Shown here: in pieces, positions 21,241 to 35,000 of the stretch | Layout of the letters: each line of letters begins with the position of its first letter | Position numbering within the stretch: the first letter of the stretch is position 1 | DNA from: Rotaria macrura | Lineage: Eukaryota > Rotifera > Eurotatoria > Philodinida > Philodinidae | Length of the DNA: 64,000 nucleotides | Direction of reading: 5' to 3' | Assembly (NCBI GenBank): GCA_900239685.1 | Contig: OENT01000384.1 | Location: 1-64,000, forward strand | Translations under genes and position numbers: made by a program | The notes under the pieces: model-generated | Told to the model about the DNA's origin: nothing | Seen by the model: the letters and a program-made list of their open reading frames with translations, nothing else | Databases searched by the model: none

Positions 21241-24200
21241 ATGTTGTTTGTTATTCTATACATTATTTTCTCTTCTCTATCTTGGCATGATTGTCAAACA
21301 ATAAAAAATCTCAACGAAGTATCAATTGAAGAAGAATCAGCTATTAATTCAATCGTAACATCTTTAACCGATAAAATTCCTAATCTAGATCAATCCAATG
21401 AGTATGATCTTGTTTCACCAGCATCTATAGATCTTGATTTATTTTCAATCAATCATACTCAACATTGTCTAATAGTAAAGAATCGTATCGATTATGAAAA
21501 TCTTTGTTTAAAAACAACATATTGCATCATATCTGTAAGTATTGCTGTATCGAACGATGATACAATCGTTGTTTACATATTACCTATTCGTATATTAAAT
21601 AAAAATGATAATCCAATCAAATTTCGTGTCAATCGGACAATAATTGAAATTGACGAAGATGATGAATATTGGTCAAAGAAAACTTATCCATTGCCTCAAG
21701 CCTATGATGATGATCAAGATTTGATAACATATTCAATTTATTTACAAAATTGGAATAAACCACATGGTTTATTTGAATTCGATGAAAACAGTTTATCGTT
21801 ACGACCATTGAAAAAATTCGATCGCGAAGAACAAAATATCTATCTACTCCGTCTTATAGCTCATAATCAAAATGATGTATCAACAGATATAATTATTCTT
21901 ATAAAAGATATTAATGATAATATACCAAAATGTCAACATAATCAATCATTATTTCTCATATCACATGCATCTTCCATGTCAAAATATCTGTTAAATGTAA
22001 CTGATTATGATGAAGGTGATAATGGTAAATTAGAATATTATTTAGAAAATTCATTGCCAGGCTTTAGTATAGATCGGTATAGTGGTGAAATTAAATTCGA
22101 TTATAAACGATGGATTCGTTCTCGTGAATCATTATTAATTGTTAATATAAGCGATCATGGTAAACCTTATCGTTTGTCAACAAAATGTTTTATCAATGTT
22201 AGATTAACATTTTTGTATGATATTAAATTTAAGTCAAATCATTCACTCGTGAATGAAACAAATATTTATGTTGATATTGAAAATATTGAGTTATCTCTTG
22301 GACATTTTTTAATTTATGATAAACAGTACAATGAATCATGTTTTCATTGTTTAATTCTTATTAATTCTTCAATCGATGATATTTTCTATTATAATGATAT
22401 AACATACGATTTATATCTAAACATAAATTCATTTATATTAATGAGAATTTTAACAAATTATATTCATAATACAGAAAATATTTCAGTAAATATTGAAATA
22501 AATATGACAAATACGAACTATCCATCTATTCAATCAACGAAATTATATTCATTTACTATTCATTTCAATAAATTAAATTTATTAATTCATTCAAATATAT
22601 ATTTTTTTAAAATTTATGACAATTTTCTATTGAATCAACACATTTCGATCTTTAATCGTTATCATCGTTGTTTGAATAATCAATCCAATGAATTAATGTT
22701 AGTTGATTCTACTCGTACATTTGATATTGATAAAAAATTTAATTTAATCTTAAAAAAGCATTTATATGTTAAACAACAAAGTTTCTATCAGTTAAGTCTT
22801 CGACAACAGCAACCAACAAACTCAACAAATGATGTAAGTTCACTATTGAATTGAGTATATATGTTCGAAGAATTCCAAATTATTTATAGTAACGATTTCA
22901 TCTTTAGCAATCGAAAGAGTCTACCGACTTTCATAGTTTTCGTTCTCGAACTGAATTCTGCCAAGGATATAATTGAAAGTTTCTCTATGTATAGCAATTC
23001 ATTGACGTCGACCATATCGAGGAAGTATTCTCATGAGTCTGATTTAGTTGAGATGTAAAGGAATAAGTCAATTTTGATCGATTATTTGATAAATTTTCTA
23101 AAAATTTTCAATGATACCAAAAAGAAAGCAAACCGAAGAATTTCCCTGTCTAAAGTTTCTAGGTTTTTGTTGAAATGAAATACGATTTATACGAAAGACT
23201 TACTCGTTAATTAATTAATTTTTTTTTGTCAGACCATTGAATTGACAATCAGGAATCCTTCATGATTTAGAGTTTTCCATTTTAATTTCTTCTCTGTTCT
23301 AAAAGTATCTTAATATTCTGTGTCGTGAGTTACAAGACGAATATCTCAAAATTAAAGTTCAAAGAATTGTTTCATCATTAAGTATTATATTGAATGAACT
23401 GACTGTGTCTTGTCAGTTATTTTAACACTTTCAAATAATTCATTAAATTTGATTGAACTGACGATCAACTGATACTTTTAAGGGTTGTATTTTAAATAAA
23501 TAATTTTGTTAAAATACTATGATTGTCTAGCGACACCAGTATGCTTGTAAAACTGATTTGTTCGAAAAATCTACATACGACGCTGTATATAATCTTCGGT
23601 CTCATCGCCTAAAGAATGACGTTCAGCAAAAATTTCCTAACAGATGTTAGTTTTGAATCATCATTTCAGTATAATTTTCATTTTTTTTTCAAAAAACAAT
23701 TGTACATGAGAAGCGCACGAGAACTCTGGACTAACATAGTAGTCTCCATTTCTGACTATAGCTCGTCAGAGCAATACGAAAAACTTAAGAATATTGAGAC
23801 TACTAGTGTCTCATACGTGGAGATAATCAAAGGCGTAGAAAGGAGAGCGTGGAGTATTTCATCCGCTCTGTTTTTGAAATCACTGCATGATAATTATCCG
23901 TCTGTATTAGAAATTGAACTATCCAGAGTTTTATTTTCGACGCGTTTCTATGTTGAAAACTCTTGACACCCTTCCCCCCCTGCTCTTGTCCGCAATTCAC
24001 GCCCTTAGAGTTAATGGAAACACAGTTGTAGTTCTCATTTCTTCAGTTAGAATCTATTGTTCGATGCAGTGTGATATCGATTTGTTTTTTGCCATTGTAC
24101 TTGAACAATAAGTCAACATGATAATTGGCAATATTCTAAATTTCCTTTTATTTAGATGAATGCATGCTCTGTTCAACTTCGAATTTATGTCTTAAGTCCA

Positions 24201-25337
24201 TATTCAACTGCTGATGTTTTTCCTCATTTTTCTCAAGCATTTTATATTATATCAATTAGAAATCTATCGCGATTTTCTCTACCGCCAATTCCATCACATG
24301 TCAAATATATGTCATCCATACCAGAACTTATAACTATCGATTCTCGTAATGCTTCGATTGCGATTCGTTCGTCATTATTATATTCATCGTATCATTATGA
24401 TTTTAAAATTCTTGCAATTGATTCTCGTCTACCTTCATTGAGTAGTTCCGTGCCCGTACGAATATTTTTTGGTATCAATAAGTATCCTCCACATTTATCG
24501 ATCAATTCTACGAGACAATCTATTGAGATTTCGTCATCAAAATTTCTCTATCAAATAATGGCCTATGATCCAGACATATTATTGGTTGATTCGAAAAATT
24601 CATTTCCACCAACAATAGAATATGAAATAGATTCATCAATAAATATCGAAATAGAACGTTTTACAGGTCGAATATTTCTCAAAGATTTCAATCAGACAAA
24701 ACTAAATTTTACAGTAATTATAAAAGATTACGGTCAGCCAAATCGTTTCATCACTCAACACATATTATCATTCGATATAAAATCCAATGAAAATATTGCG
24801 CTATCAATGTTGTTCGTTACTACATTATTAATTCTTGTAATTATCATTTTATTCAGTATTCTAATACTTATCATTAATAATTGTTGGATTAGTCATAAGA
24901 AACAATTGAAACTACAGAAAAAACCAACATGGACAAATATTTCGCCGACGACACCCGATACTCGTTTAATTGATAATGAATACGTAAGATCAAATGATCA
25001 GAAGAAACAATTCTATGATGTTTACTAATTTATCTTTTAGATGACAACGACAATAACATCGTTACCACGTACATCAAGTCGTGAACAACGGATTTATCCA
25101 ACATTTTCCTATGTTCATATCAATAATGATTGTCAAAATCAACGAAACATCGTATCACATTCATCATTAGATAAAATAAATTATCAATCTTCATCAGATC
25201 AACTGTCTTCTAAACAAGATTATCAACAACGTTTATCAATGACTGATATTAATAAATATTTAGAACGTTTTGAAAAGCTTTATAATGACTCGTCGTCACA
25301 GCAATATTTACATCAACCTCAGGGATCTGTTGTGTAG
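21241..25337 (+). CDS. cadherin-repeat single-pass membrane protein
   Basis: Three exons (21241-22833, 24156-24983, 25041-25337; both introns phase 0) encode 905 residues. A signal peptide (MLFVILYIIFSSLSWHDC) is followed by cadherin repeats. Calcium-site and strand motifs are visible as RILNKNDNPIKF, a DDDQD segment, FDREEQNIYLLRLIA, DINDNIP and DYDEGDNGKLEYY. A divergent middle region is poor in canonical motifs. A membrane-proximal repeat has IDSRLPSLSSSVPV, IMAYDPD, RFTGRIFL and IKDYGQP. One transmembrane helix (SMLFVTTLLILVIIILFSIL) and a roughly 140-residue Ser/Gln-rich cytoplasmic tail follow. Calcium-dependent cell adhesion is the family role. No catenin-binding or other named tail motif was recognised, so it is protocadherin-like rather than classical. 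Intron 1 is unusually long (1322 nt). Exons are undamaged. Confidence 0.85.
22834..24155 (+). other. unusually long intron 1 of the cadherin gene
   Basis: At 1322 nt it is more than twenty times the usual intron here, with good ends (GATGTAAGT donor, TTTATTTAG acceptor). It contains a 116-codon open frame (23616-23966), a poly-C run (about 23973-23981) and a 10-bp inverted repeat (23737-23746 with 23796-23805). No transposase or known element was recognised; an old insertion is possible. Confidence 0.6.
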
Positions 25338-26373
25338 ACAAACAATTGAACAAGCATTTATTTTTCTTTTGTGTTCCCATTTTTGTTTTAGTTAAAAGAA
25401 GAGAAAATACATACAAAAACTATATATGTAGAATGTACAAATCGTTGATTTTATAGTGCATTATTTCTACAAATAAAAGAGAAAAAAGTACATTAATATG
25501 AAAATCACACAATGGCTTAAGATGACTGTTTATTTCTCTCAAAACATGACTTTTCTCTAATGACTCCATAAACTTATACGTCAAAGATAAGAATTTTGCT
25601 TAATTTGAAGGAATCATCATTATTCGAGCTTATCGAATTGAAAAATTTGTTTATACACACTCATACTTTTATACACTGAACTGGTTAAGTACGAATGTAT
25701 TTCATCGAGATTGAATGATCGAACCCAAGATTTCGAGTCATCGGATCGGACTAGACTCAGTCTTATCAATCTCTTCGTTATAGAGATAAAAAATATTTTC
25801 ATTCATTTGAAAACTGCTGCTCAATCTTTATTACTTTTCAAATAATAAAATATTTCTCTGATCGAAATCTATGGTGTCTCGTTGTGTTCTAATAATGTTT
25901 CATGATTAAAAACTGAAATAAATTCACGAAAGTCTTTTGATGAACACATGTTTTCATTCATTAGAATAGTTCGTCAAACATTGATAAAAAAATTCTCTCT
26001 ATGGCTCGAGCAACACATAGTTTCATCTATCGAACACTGATTGGAAATTTAAATATAGATCATATTCTAATGATTCTCAGATATTTTCATCGAAGCACTC
26101 TGTCTCTGTTTTGAAAATCTTGCTGGCACGATTGTATTCTCATTATCTTAGGTACTATCAATATGCTATTGCTATTAATATTTTGCATGATATATGTTTT
26201 GTATGAATACGTTTTTCTTTCATATACTTTTAGTTAAAAACAGTTTTGCTACTCGATCTCATACGATGAATAGCTTACCAATAGTATGCCATACTTCACA
26301 TTTGCCACTAGTTTTTAAAAAGAAAGATTTTTTTGAGAAAAAAAAATCGAAATCGATTATTAGACTCTGATCG
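25338..26373. other. 3'-3' convergent intergenic region
   Basis: The cadherin gene (plus) and the LRR gene (minus) converge here. An AATAAA-like signal at about 25473 fits the cadherin 3' end. A 60-codon minus frame (25620-25802) has plausible composition but no motif or splice support and was not called. Confidence 0.5.
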
Positions 26374-29300
26374 TCACTGAGAAGAATAAAATCATCAATA
26401 GATGATAACTCACCTTCTTTTTGCCACGTTTTCGTTTTTTCTTCATTTTAGCACTAAGTTTTAATATATCAGCAAAAACGAATTGATCGATTTTTTCACT
26501 AACATTGATCTTAATCTTTTTTAATTTACCTACGCAAAACAAAAATCATAATTTGCTTTAAGCTTGAAAAAATCGATTCTTGTTAATTGGTATTTACTTT
26601 CTTTTCGATTTTTTAGTGCTTCTAAAATGATTCCTCCACATACATGACCAATAACATTTTCATCCAGATCAAGTTCTTCTAACTCTTCAGATATTTCAAT
26701 TAATCTTTAAAAAGAGAATTTTCTTTAAATTTAATAAAAAACAGAAATTAAAACTAAGAAACCGTGCAAAAGCATTTATTGTCTGCTGAACAATAGTAAA
26801 ACCCTCCGGTTGTAAGCAATCGATTTCATTATCGAATAAATGAATTTTCGAAACAAATGGTCCATATGGTGGAATATCGTTGAGTGATGGTTTCTTCTTC
26901 TTTTTCTTTTCTATGAAAAGAACTCAATTGAAATTCGAATATGGCTACTTATGAAAATACTACTTTTTTTCTTTTTCTCTTTTTTCTCCACTTCAGTTGG
27001 CTCTCGTGGTAAACCTTGTTGTTCTCGAAATAATGCTAGTAAAATTAAAAACAAAACAAGTATGAAATAGTTCTCATAATAAACTTTCGAATATTCAAAA
27101 CAAACCCTCTTGCTGATTAAGTTCCAACTCAGCTCGTATTCTTTCTTGTTTATCAGAAAGAAATTTTTCACAATCATCCAATAATAATTTAATCAAATCA
27201 TATGCACCTTGACACCCAAAACGATTGCCATCAAGATAAATTTCACTAGTTTAAAAGAAACAAAACCATGTGTGCAATAAGATACATGAAGTTTCATACG
27301 TACGATACCGCAGTTTGAACTAGAAGTCGTCCTAAAGGATTTCCACATATGGGACCAAGGTCACAATATGTTAGGGAAAGTTGTGTGATACATCGATTGT
27401 TAACCAAATTATTACATAATAATAAACATCCTTCATCGCCAAATCTAAACATATACTTTGACGAAATACGATCTAGAAGCAATTTTCAAATAAAACTTGC
27501 ACTCCTATTTTAAAATGAAAGATAGTTATGAATGATCACGAATAGATTTGAATCCTGTATCGGCAATACGTGTTCGGCAAAATAAGAAATGTATGCTTTT
27601 CGAACGAAGAACATACAGGACAAATACTTCATACCATAGATCTCGATACGAGAAAATTCTCGACATCAAGTGCTTAATTCTCCATTAGTTTTATTATGCA
27701 ATAATCGTCTTTCAGATGAAAAACGATTCAATACAATGAAATAGATATTTTCTCAAAGATGAGCATGTTTATCAACACATCACAATCATAACATGTTGGT
27801 ATTTATTTGTTCATATGAAAAATTTAATCAAGGATATTACAATATAGACTTACACTGTCCAATTGTATTTATTTACTTTTACTGATTGTAGATTTTGAAT
27901 TTTGATATTCGTATTTTCTTTTCTTGTCACACATGCAATCAAAATGATGTACACGTACAGGTCGGATGTAGACATATTTTTATACGATGTTAAAAAGAAT
28001 TCATCCATGCTCATCTCTGCATCTTACACAGTAAGATGACTAAATAATAATACTTAGCAGAATACACAATAGAAAATATTTCTAAGATTTGTTGCAATAC
28101 CATTGACCTGTTAGCAATCTAGATGAACTAAGTAGTTATTTAATGACATTGAAACCTATGTACATCTCATTTGTATCATGTAGAAAATCTTATTTAAAAC
28201 TTTTCAATAACGAGAAACTTCTATGATAATTCTAATTTTTACAGATCTGAAGCCTTTACAGTAAAAAATAAAAAATAAATAAATATATATATTCATTATC
28301 ATGACGTTTTACTAATTTTTACATAATTTCGTGTGAGAAGACATTTTCTTCGAAAGCATATCATTGATATAATGTCAGTAGGAGAATATTCAAATTTGAC
28401 TTACCCATTCTCTAGAAAATCTTCGACTCTATAGTAACAATCTATTGTTATCAAATTACAAATATTACTTGGAAATGAAATACTAGCTTCAGATTAGAAG
28501 TCAACATGGAATGATCTATTATTAATTGATACAAAACATTCACAAGTACAAATAGTAGTGAGCAGAGAATAAGATTTCTCGTAATGAAAAACAAAACATG
28601 ACACATATACTTGGTTTATACATGAAGGGCCAGTTCATTATTGATTTCTCTAGCTGCTTGTGTTTTGATATTTTCGATTCTATCATCATAGAAGATTTTT
28701 GTAGTAAAACAATAACTTACTCATTGTAGTCAAGCTTCAGTATTCGTAGTGTCGCACATACATTGAACGATCTGTAGAAGAGATACAAAAACAAAACAAT
28801 AACACATGGTAATTTGATTGAATCTTTCCTAAGATACTCACATTGAAAGTTTGTTTAAAGGATCAGGTAGAATGAGGCAATCACTAAGTGAAAGAGTTTG
28901 GAGAACTATTTTCGGTAGTTTCAAATAAAGACCCTGTGAAACATGAATTAATCATCAATTATAATCATGAAACTATTTCTTACAAATTCAACACAGTCAA
29001 GTACATCCATACAAATGTTCCATACTGACAATACTTTAACTGTACTTAGTTCGCATGTTAATAACGTACGAATAAGTGGCCGTACAGATGTCCGTATCTA
29101 TTTTGATAGGTAACATGAAAGAACGGAAAATTTGTTTTGTTTCTGTGTCAAATATTTTTTGAGAATACAAACAATAGGCATTTGTTCTGTGACAGGTCTC
29201 ACATCTTCGAATCCTTCGATGGGTTTAATTATTTTTTGAGAGTTCGGTCGAAGAAATATCTGAAATAGATTGATGGAAATTTATCTCTATCTTAGTAAAA

Positions 29301-29496
29301 CAATGTATTTCACTTTTGTTAAACTTTCGCCTTCTTCAATTGATAATCGCATTGTTTTAGTAACTTCAACACAAGCGGCACTGTTGTGTTCGACACATAA
29401 TTGTTCATATAATTTGAATACGCGTCGTAATAATTGTGCATTTTGTTCAAGTGTTGCAGCATCCTTTTTCTTAGATTTTTTCTTTCCTTTCGCCAT
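26374..29496 (-). CDS. RNI-type leucine-rich repeat protein, 12 exons
   Basis: Minus-strand exons close exactly in phase: 29314-29496, 29173-29259, 28984-29097, 28842-28933, 28721-28771, 27304-27444, 27106-27245, 26964-27035, 26763-26910, 26598-26704, 26414-26529 and a 3-nt stop exon 26374-26376, giving 417 residues. The start is lysine-rich (MAKGKKKSKKK) with no signal peptide, followed by a helical region. Ribonuclease-inhibitor-type repeats come next: LQTLSLSDCLIL, LRILKLDYNEFGDEGC, ITQLSLTYCDLG, EIYLDGNRFG, KIHLFDNEID and EELDLDENVIG. A lysine-rich stretch (EVEKKEKKKK) interrupts the repeats and the C-terminus is basic. A cytosolic scaffold role is inferred. It resembles the class that includes TCTE1/DRC5 and LRRC74, but no orthology is claimed. 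The stop exon could instead be read-through to 26360. An acceptor-like TTTTTGCAG lies 11 nt before the ATG. Intron 5 is 1276 nt. Confidence 0.75.
27445..28720 (-). other. unusually long intron 5 of the LRR gene
   Basis: 1276 nt long, while the flanking exons join perfectly inside one leucine-rich repeat (LDYNE^FGDEGC). It is AT-rich with an (AAAT)/TA run near 28268-28290. Small coding-like scraps, such as VEDFLENG before a GTAAGT near 28411, hint at a decayed extra repeat exon or an old insertion. No transposon protein was seen. Confidence 0.5.
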
Positions 29497-29513
29497 TGAA
29501 TAACAATCTGCAA

Positions 29514-30898
29514 AAATGCAAAAACAAAATAAAAATAGAACAGCTAATCATTGTTCTTTTTATTCAACTGTGATCAAACTGGCCTTGTAACAAGAGAAGA
29601 ACGTAAAAGGGCGATTACTGTTTCTCTCTGAGAAGTTTTTTAGTTTTTCTTCATAGAAAACTTTAAAAACAAATGAACCAAAATGATATTAAATGGATTT
29701 CAAAACTAATTTTCTGGACTTGATATCATCCATAACTACCAATAAAGATTTTCATATGTACATATGTTGAAGATCTAAGTAACAAATCTTTTAAAACATA
29801 CTTCGCCATTGCTACATGCCGTATCCATAGTAACGCCTCGATCAATTAAGTTATTTATGCATTTTAAAAGAATAGAAGAAACTAAAAATATTGATGAAAC
29901 TTTCGAATAAATTCTAATGAACTTTCACTAATTTTATTTCCCTTATTGAGCAAAGGTTTTTTCTAGAACTTTTGTTATCTGTACAGTGTACTTATAGGCA
30001 CAATCGTTCCATGTATCCAAACAGTAAAAAGTCAACAGTATTAAAGAATAAACAAACAATCCGTTAGTGCTATGGATAATCTATGGATTTTTCGTTCGTT
30101 GAGTCAGTGTTTCTAACGTTAAGTATCCCAAGCAGAAGGTTTGAAAAAATAACAAAATACATTGAGAGTACTTTGTAAACTGAAAATGCACTTTATTTTA
30201 TTTCTCAAGCCATTATTATCAAACTGTTGAGAATCCTCTTATTTATGTTTAGACATGTTTTACTTGTAGTTGGAGCTGAGAAGTGTTCTTTATTTAACTC
30301 GAATTCATTTTCGATTGTCCATTTAGATTTAGATTTTTCAAATACATATCTTATTCATTTTTGTTGGTTTCATAAGTATCGCTTTTTCGATTTATTTTCT
30401 TCAAATTCATAAATCTATTTATTTGATACTATACAAGAAAAACTGAAGTGAGTAACAGAAACATATAAATTATTCTTTTTTTTTGGTTTTACATATATCA
30501 CAGTAAAGTACTTAATTCAGAAGTATCACTTTAAAATGTTCAGATATGTATACATATATTTTTTTTATTTATAAAAGTTGTATTTTTTTATTTCGTTTTC
30601 TTTTGAACAAGAATAAATTTCTAATAAAAGACTGATTCAAAAATAACCTTGTTTCTTGTTTTCTTTATTAGTTTTAGTCTATTGTACTTTGAGGTACTTA
30701 ATTTTCTTAAAACAAAGTACCAATAGACACTTTGTTAATAAATATAAAGTACCCAATTGTACTTACTTTTAGATTTCCATTAGAAACGTTGCGTTGAGTT
30801 AGAAGAACGAATCAATAGTCAAGGAAAAAAACAACTTATACATTATAGAACACTTCCTTTTTTTTACTTGTGTAGATTTAATTGATCACAATATAACA
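29514..30898. other. divergent intergenic region
   Basis: Lies between the starts of the LRR gene (minus) and eEF1B-beta (plus), so it should contain both promoters. No gene was recognised. A short foldback lies at 30664-30743. A TTGTGTAG acceptor-like site at about 30875 precedes the eEF1B ATG. Confidence 0.55.
30664..30743. repeat. short foldback (about 28-bp arms)
   Basis: The left arm (30664-30691, containing GTCTATTGTACTTTG) is complementary, with one-base gaps, to the right arm (30713-30743, containing CAAAGTACCAATAGAC). A further AAAGTAC...GTACTT pair follows. It lies about 160 bp upstream of eEF1B-beta. It could be a MITE fragment or a transcribed hairpin. Confidence 0.7.
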
Positions 30899-31939
30899 AT
30901 GGGTTTCAGCAATCTTGAATCACGTGGTGGTCTTCTGTTACTCAATACTTTTTTGGTTGATAAATCCTACATTGGAGGGTTTGTCTGATACATACAATCA
31001 TATTGTTTTATTTATTTTTAAATTTTATTTTCCAATAGATATCATCCATGTCAAGGTGATATTGTTGTATTTGAGCATGTTAAACAACTTCCACCCACTG
31101 ATCTTGAACATGCTCTACGTTGGTATAATCATATAGCTTCATTTAATGATACTGAAAGACAAAAGTAATTTTTCAATTTGCTTCGTGTATTTCGTTTGAA
31201 TGCTTCGTCTGTATTAGATTTAAAGGTGAACGTCAATCCATTGAAAATTATGGCCCTCTAAAAAGTCAAGATAGCCAAGAACAACATGATTTCAAGGCAC
31301 CTTCTGCTGGTTCAGCTACAACTAAAAAACCTGCCGATGACGATGATGATGTCGATCTTTTTGGTGATGAAGATGAAGAAGAGAGCGAACAAACTAAACA
31401 ACGTTTAGCTACTTATGCAGAGAAAAAAGCTAAAAGTAAAAATAAAATTCAATTTTTTTTTCTCGGTAATAACATTCTCGTTAATTCCAGAGCCTGCGGT
31501 TGTCGCTAAAAGTACAATCGTTCTTGATGTATGTTTTTAAAGTGTTTTTATTTTCTAACAAATTCATTCGTTTCGATAGATCAAACCATGGGACGATGAA
31601 ACAAACATGCAAGAACTTGAAGGTCATGTACGTTCAATTGAATTAGATGGGTTACTCTGGGGTGCTTGTAAGTTTTAATGTTTACTTGTCTTTTATATTC
31701 ATTTTCTATGTTCAATTTGATTATGTAGCTCGTTTTGTACCACTTGCATATACAATTAAAAAACTACAAATCACTTGCGTTGTTGAAGATGATAAAGTAA
31801 GTTTTATTTTTGCTATTTCATTTATGAATTTATTTTCTTGATTATCTTACAGGTTGGTACAGATATACTTGAGGAACGTATTATGGAATTTTCAGATCAT
31901 GTTCAATCTGTTGACATAGCATCATTTCAAAAGATCTAG
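30899..31939 (+). CDS. EEF1B2: translation elongation factor eEF1B beta
   Basis: Seven exons (30899-30978, 31039-31164, 31218-31435, 31491-31528, 31580-31667, 31729-31796, 31853-31939) encode 234 residues, typical for eEF1B-beta. This is the guanine-nucleotide exchange subunit that reloads eEF1A with GTP in the cytosol. The N-terminal GST-like domain shows [18 protein letters not shown] and [12 protein letters not shown]. An acidic linker holds the family signature [13 protein letters not shown]. The C-terminal exchange domain shows [37 protein letters not shown] and the extreme end DIASFQKI, where the family has a conserved Lys needed for nucleotide release. All phases close. The 138-nt gap to the next gene is short and both genes face the same way; a shared transcript resolved by trans-splicing is possible but not shown. 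Confidence 0.96.
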
Positions 31940-32077
31940 TTTTTCTATTTTATTATTCAACATATTATTATTAAAAAAGAAAGAATTATTTTTTTGTTTC
32001 TTTGTTTGCTTTTCTTGTGCGTGACTCAATGCATTTGATTACATTGAAAACTAAACAATTCTAATCATTTATTTCAG

Positions 32078-35000
32078 ATGGCTGCTGCAATAGAAACAAA
32101 ACTTTATGTAACGAATTTTCCTAGTTCAGCTACACGACAACAGCTACAACAATTTTTTTCACGTTTCGGTCGTGTACAAGAATGTGCGAGTAAGATATTA
32201 CATTATTGAATGAAAGATTGTTTGTTTTTTTGGTGCTAAAAATGTAAATTCATATATTTAGTTATGTGGAATTCATATGCATTCGTTCATTATGCAACAA
32301 TGGACGAAGGTGAATTAACATTGTTAAAATAGGAAATTCTTAGTTCGTTTTTGTTTGTATTCCCTATTTTTAGCTCGTCGTGCGCTTGATCAATCAAATG
32401 GTGCAATGTTTCTTAATCGAAAACTTATTGTTCAATTATCTACATCACGTTTTCGACCACAACCAAAAGAAATCAATAATAATTCAGTGCAACAACCACC
32501 GAAACAACTGATGGTTATGCCGAATCCATCATCGTCATCATCTTCATCAATGCTTTATCATAATTTTATTAATGAAAACAATTCTGTAGGAGGACTAACA
32601 ATACCAAATCAACAGCAACCTTCAAATACACTAACACAACAATATCCGAATGGTAAGTAATATAATGATTGTAACTTATTTGTATGATTTCTTCTATCGT
32701 CATCAAGAGTACCATCATGATGTTTCCGTTAGATAAATTTTACACGAAGGAATCGATGTTACACTATTCGACACTATTTCACCTTGTTACTATAGTTATA
32801 CGGAAAAAATCCACTTATTCTTGTTGTGAAACTCAAATTTCAAAAGGCGTTCAATAGAACATGCCAGTGTAAATAAGAGGGAACCAAAAGAGACAATAAA
32901 GAATTCGTTCAGTACTTGTACTTTCTTTATCTAGATAAATAGATATAAATGATCAGATTGTCCTAGAATTTGTAACACATCTTTTACGAAAATAATCGAT
33001 TCAAATCGAATACTATCATATTAAAACATCGTACAAATATTAAATATCTTGGTAGCATCGCGTTTTTTTCATTGACGAGAAAATCATCCTATATAGTAAA
33101 ATTTCAATAGAAAGTTGTCTTATATTTAAATGTAAGAAGATGAGCAATAGCATGTCATCAACATGATATTCTAATAGCATTTTATTTAATGGTTAGATGC
33201 CTATTGCCAGTATCGTTCAAATCATGTTTTACTGTTGTTATAGGACAGAAATCTTGGAAATTCTAGACATTCTAATTCTAATTAAGTAATTTAGTTCATT
33301 GGACAAATCATTGATATTCTTATATCTTTTATCCTAAAATATAGAGTATCTCGAAATTTGTTCTTATTCAATAGTAAACTTTGTACGTAGAAATTTCGAA
33401 ACTAAAATTTGAAACTCAATTTCACTGGCAAAACAAGAAGCATCCTAGCTTTTTTTATTATTAATCAATAGTATTCATAAAATGAAAAATTAACTTGATC
33501 AAAGCGAAATTTCGAATTTGATGAATGCATCCATAAGCGATATGAGTATGGTATTCATATTTTTAAATCTATTTTAGAAGTCAACTATGATATGATTACA
33601 AATTACAATCCTCAACTTTCATCACCAATACAAGATGGAAATAATTTTTTTTCAAATAACTATCGTCCTCCATCACCGTATTATGTTTGTCAAGATGTGA
33701 ATAATGCTTATTATCCACAATATTCAAATATGCCCATCGATAGAATGACACCATCACCATTATCACTTGCAACAACTAAACTTAATCCTTTAAAATTAAA
33801 TAAAAGTATTAAAACAGGTATTTCAATACACAGGAAAAAGAAAATAATTCAATTTACAATGTCTATTTCTTCTCCATTCTAGATGTTGGTGTAAATGGTG
33901 AAATTCCTAAATTGTATTGTACGAACTTACCGGATAATTGTAAAGTGAATGATTTACAACGTTTATTTTCACCATTCGGCCATGTTATTGATTGTGTTAT
34001 ACTATGGGATTATTATGCATTTGTTACATTCAAATCATTTTTAGAAGCTGAACATGCTTTACATGCACTTCACGGTTATACATGGAAAGATCGACGTCTT
34101 ATTGTTGAATGGTCACGTGCATCAGGTCGAAGACAACAACAACAACAAACGCCACCATCACCAACAACACCAAAACTCGGCTCATTTGGTTGTATGTTAA
34201 AATACGAATAGGATTGTTTGTCTTACATTTTTATAATTTCTTGTTTTTTTCTCTCGTTCTCTTTTAGCTGAAATTTCAACACCATCGTCACCAACACCAC
34301 GTACTACTCGTCCATCAACAATATTACCACATCAAAATGCTTCTAATGAACAATTTTATGGAAATAATTCACCAAAAATGTTGTCACCACTTAAGTCACA
34401 ATCACCACATCATAGATTCAATCAAAATCTTGCTATGATGTCAATGATTCACCAACAGCAACAACAACCTATTTTACATCAACATCATCATCATCATTCA
34501 TCCATACCATACGGAACATATGCAAATAGAAATAATCTAGAAACATTAACTAATGAAAATCAACCAATATTTGATGGGTAAGATATTATGTTTTTTGATT
34601 TATTATTGCCATTAGATTGCTAAAATAGTAATAGTCTAAATTAATATTAATAGTTGACATGCTGTTAAATTTTAATCACTGTCACGAATGACAATTGGAT
34701 TTTAAGATCTTAACAGAAAATTTTTTCGATTTATCGAATGTAGATCATGTTTCGCCTTGTGAAGTAAAAACAAAAGAACTTTATCTATACGAAAATAGTC
34801 TTGTTTTATTGAGTTCATGTCTTAGAATATCAATATCGAGGAATTTACAAATTCTTTTTGTCGCCACACATAGAATTTCTTCCTCTTAAACAATTCGTTT
34901 TGTTTTTGAATATTATTGCTATTACTTGAAGTATCTGTCTATCGGCGAGTCTCTAGTACGTATAAAATGAATCATCATTACAATTCAAATGAAGTCGGAT

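Noticed and set aside
23616..23966. 116-codon open frame inside the cadherin intron
   Set aside because: No recognisable domain, no splice support and ordinary intron-like composition. It is described with the long intron instead of as a gene.
25620..25802. 60-codon minus-strand frame with mixed protein-like composition
   Set aside because: No motif, start context or splice sites. It lies in the convergent 3' region and could be UTR.
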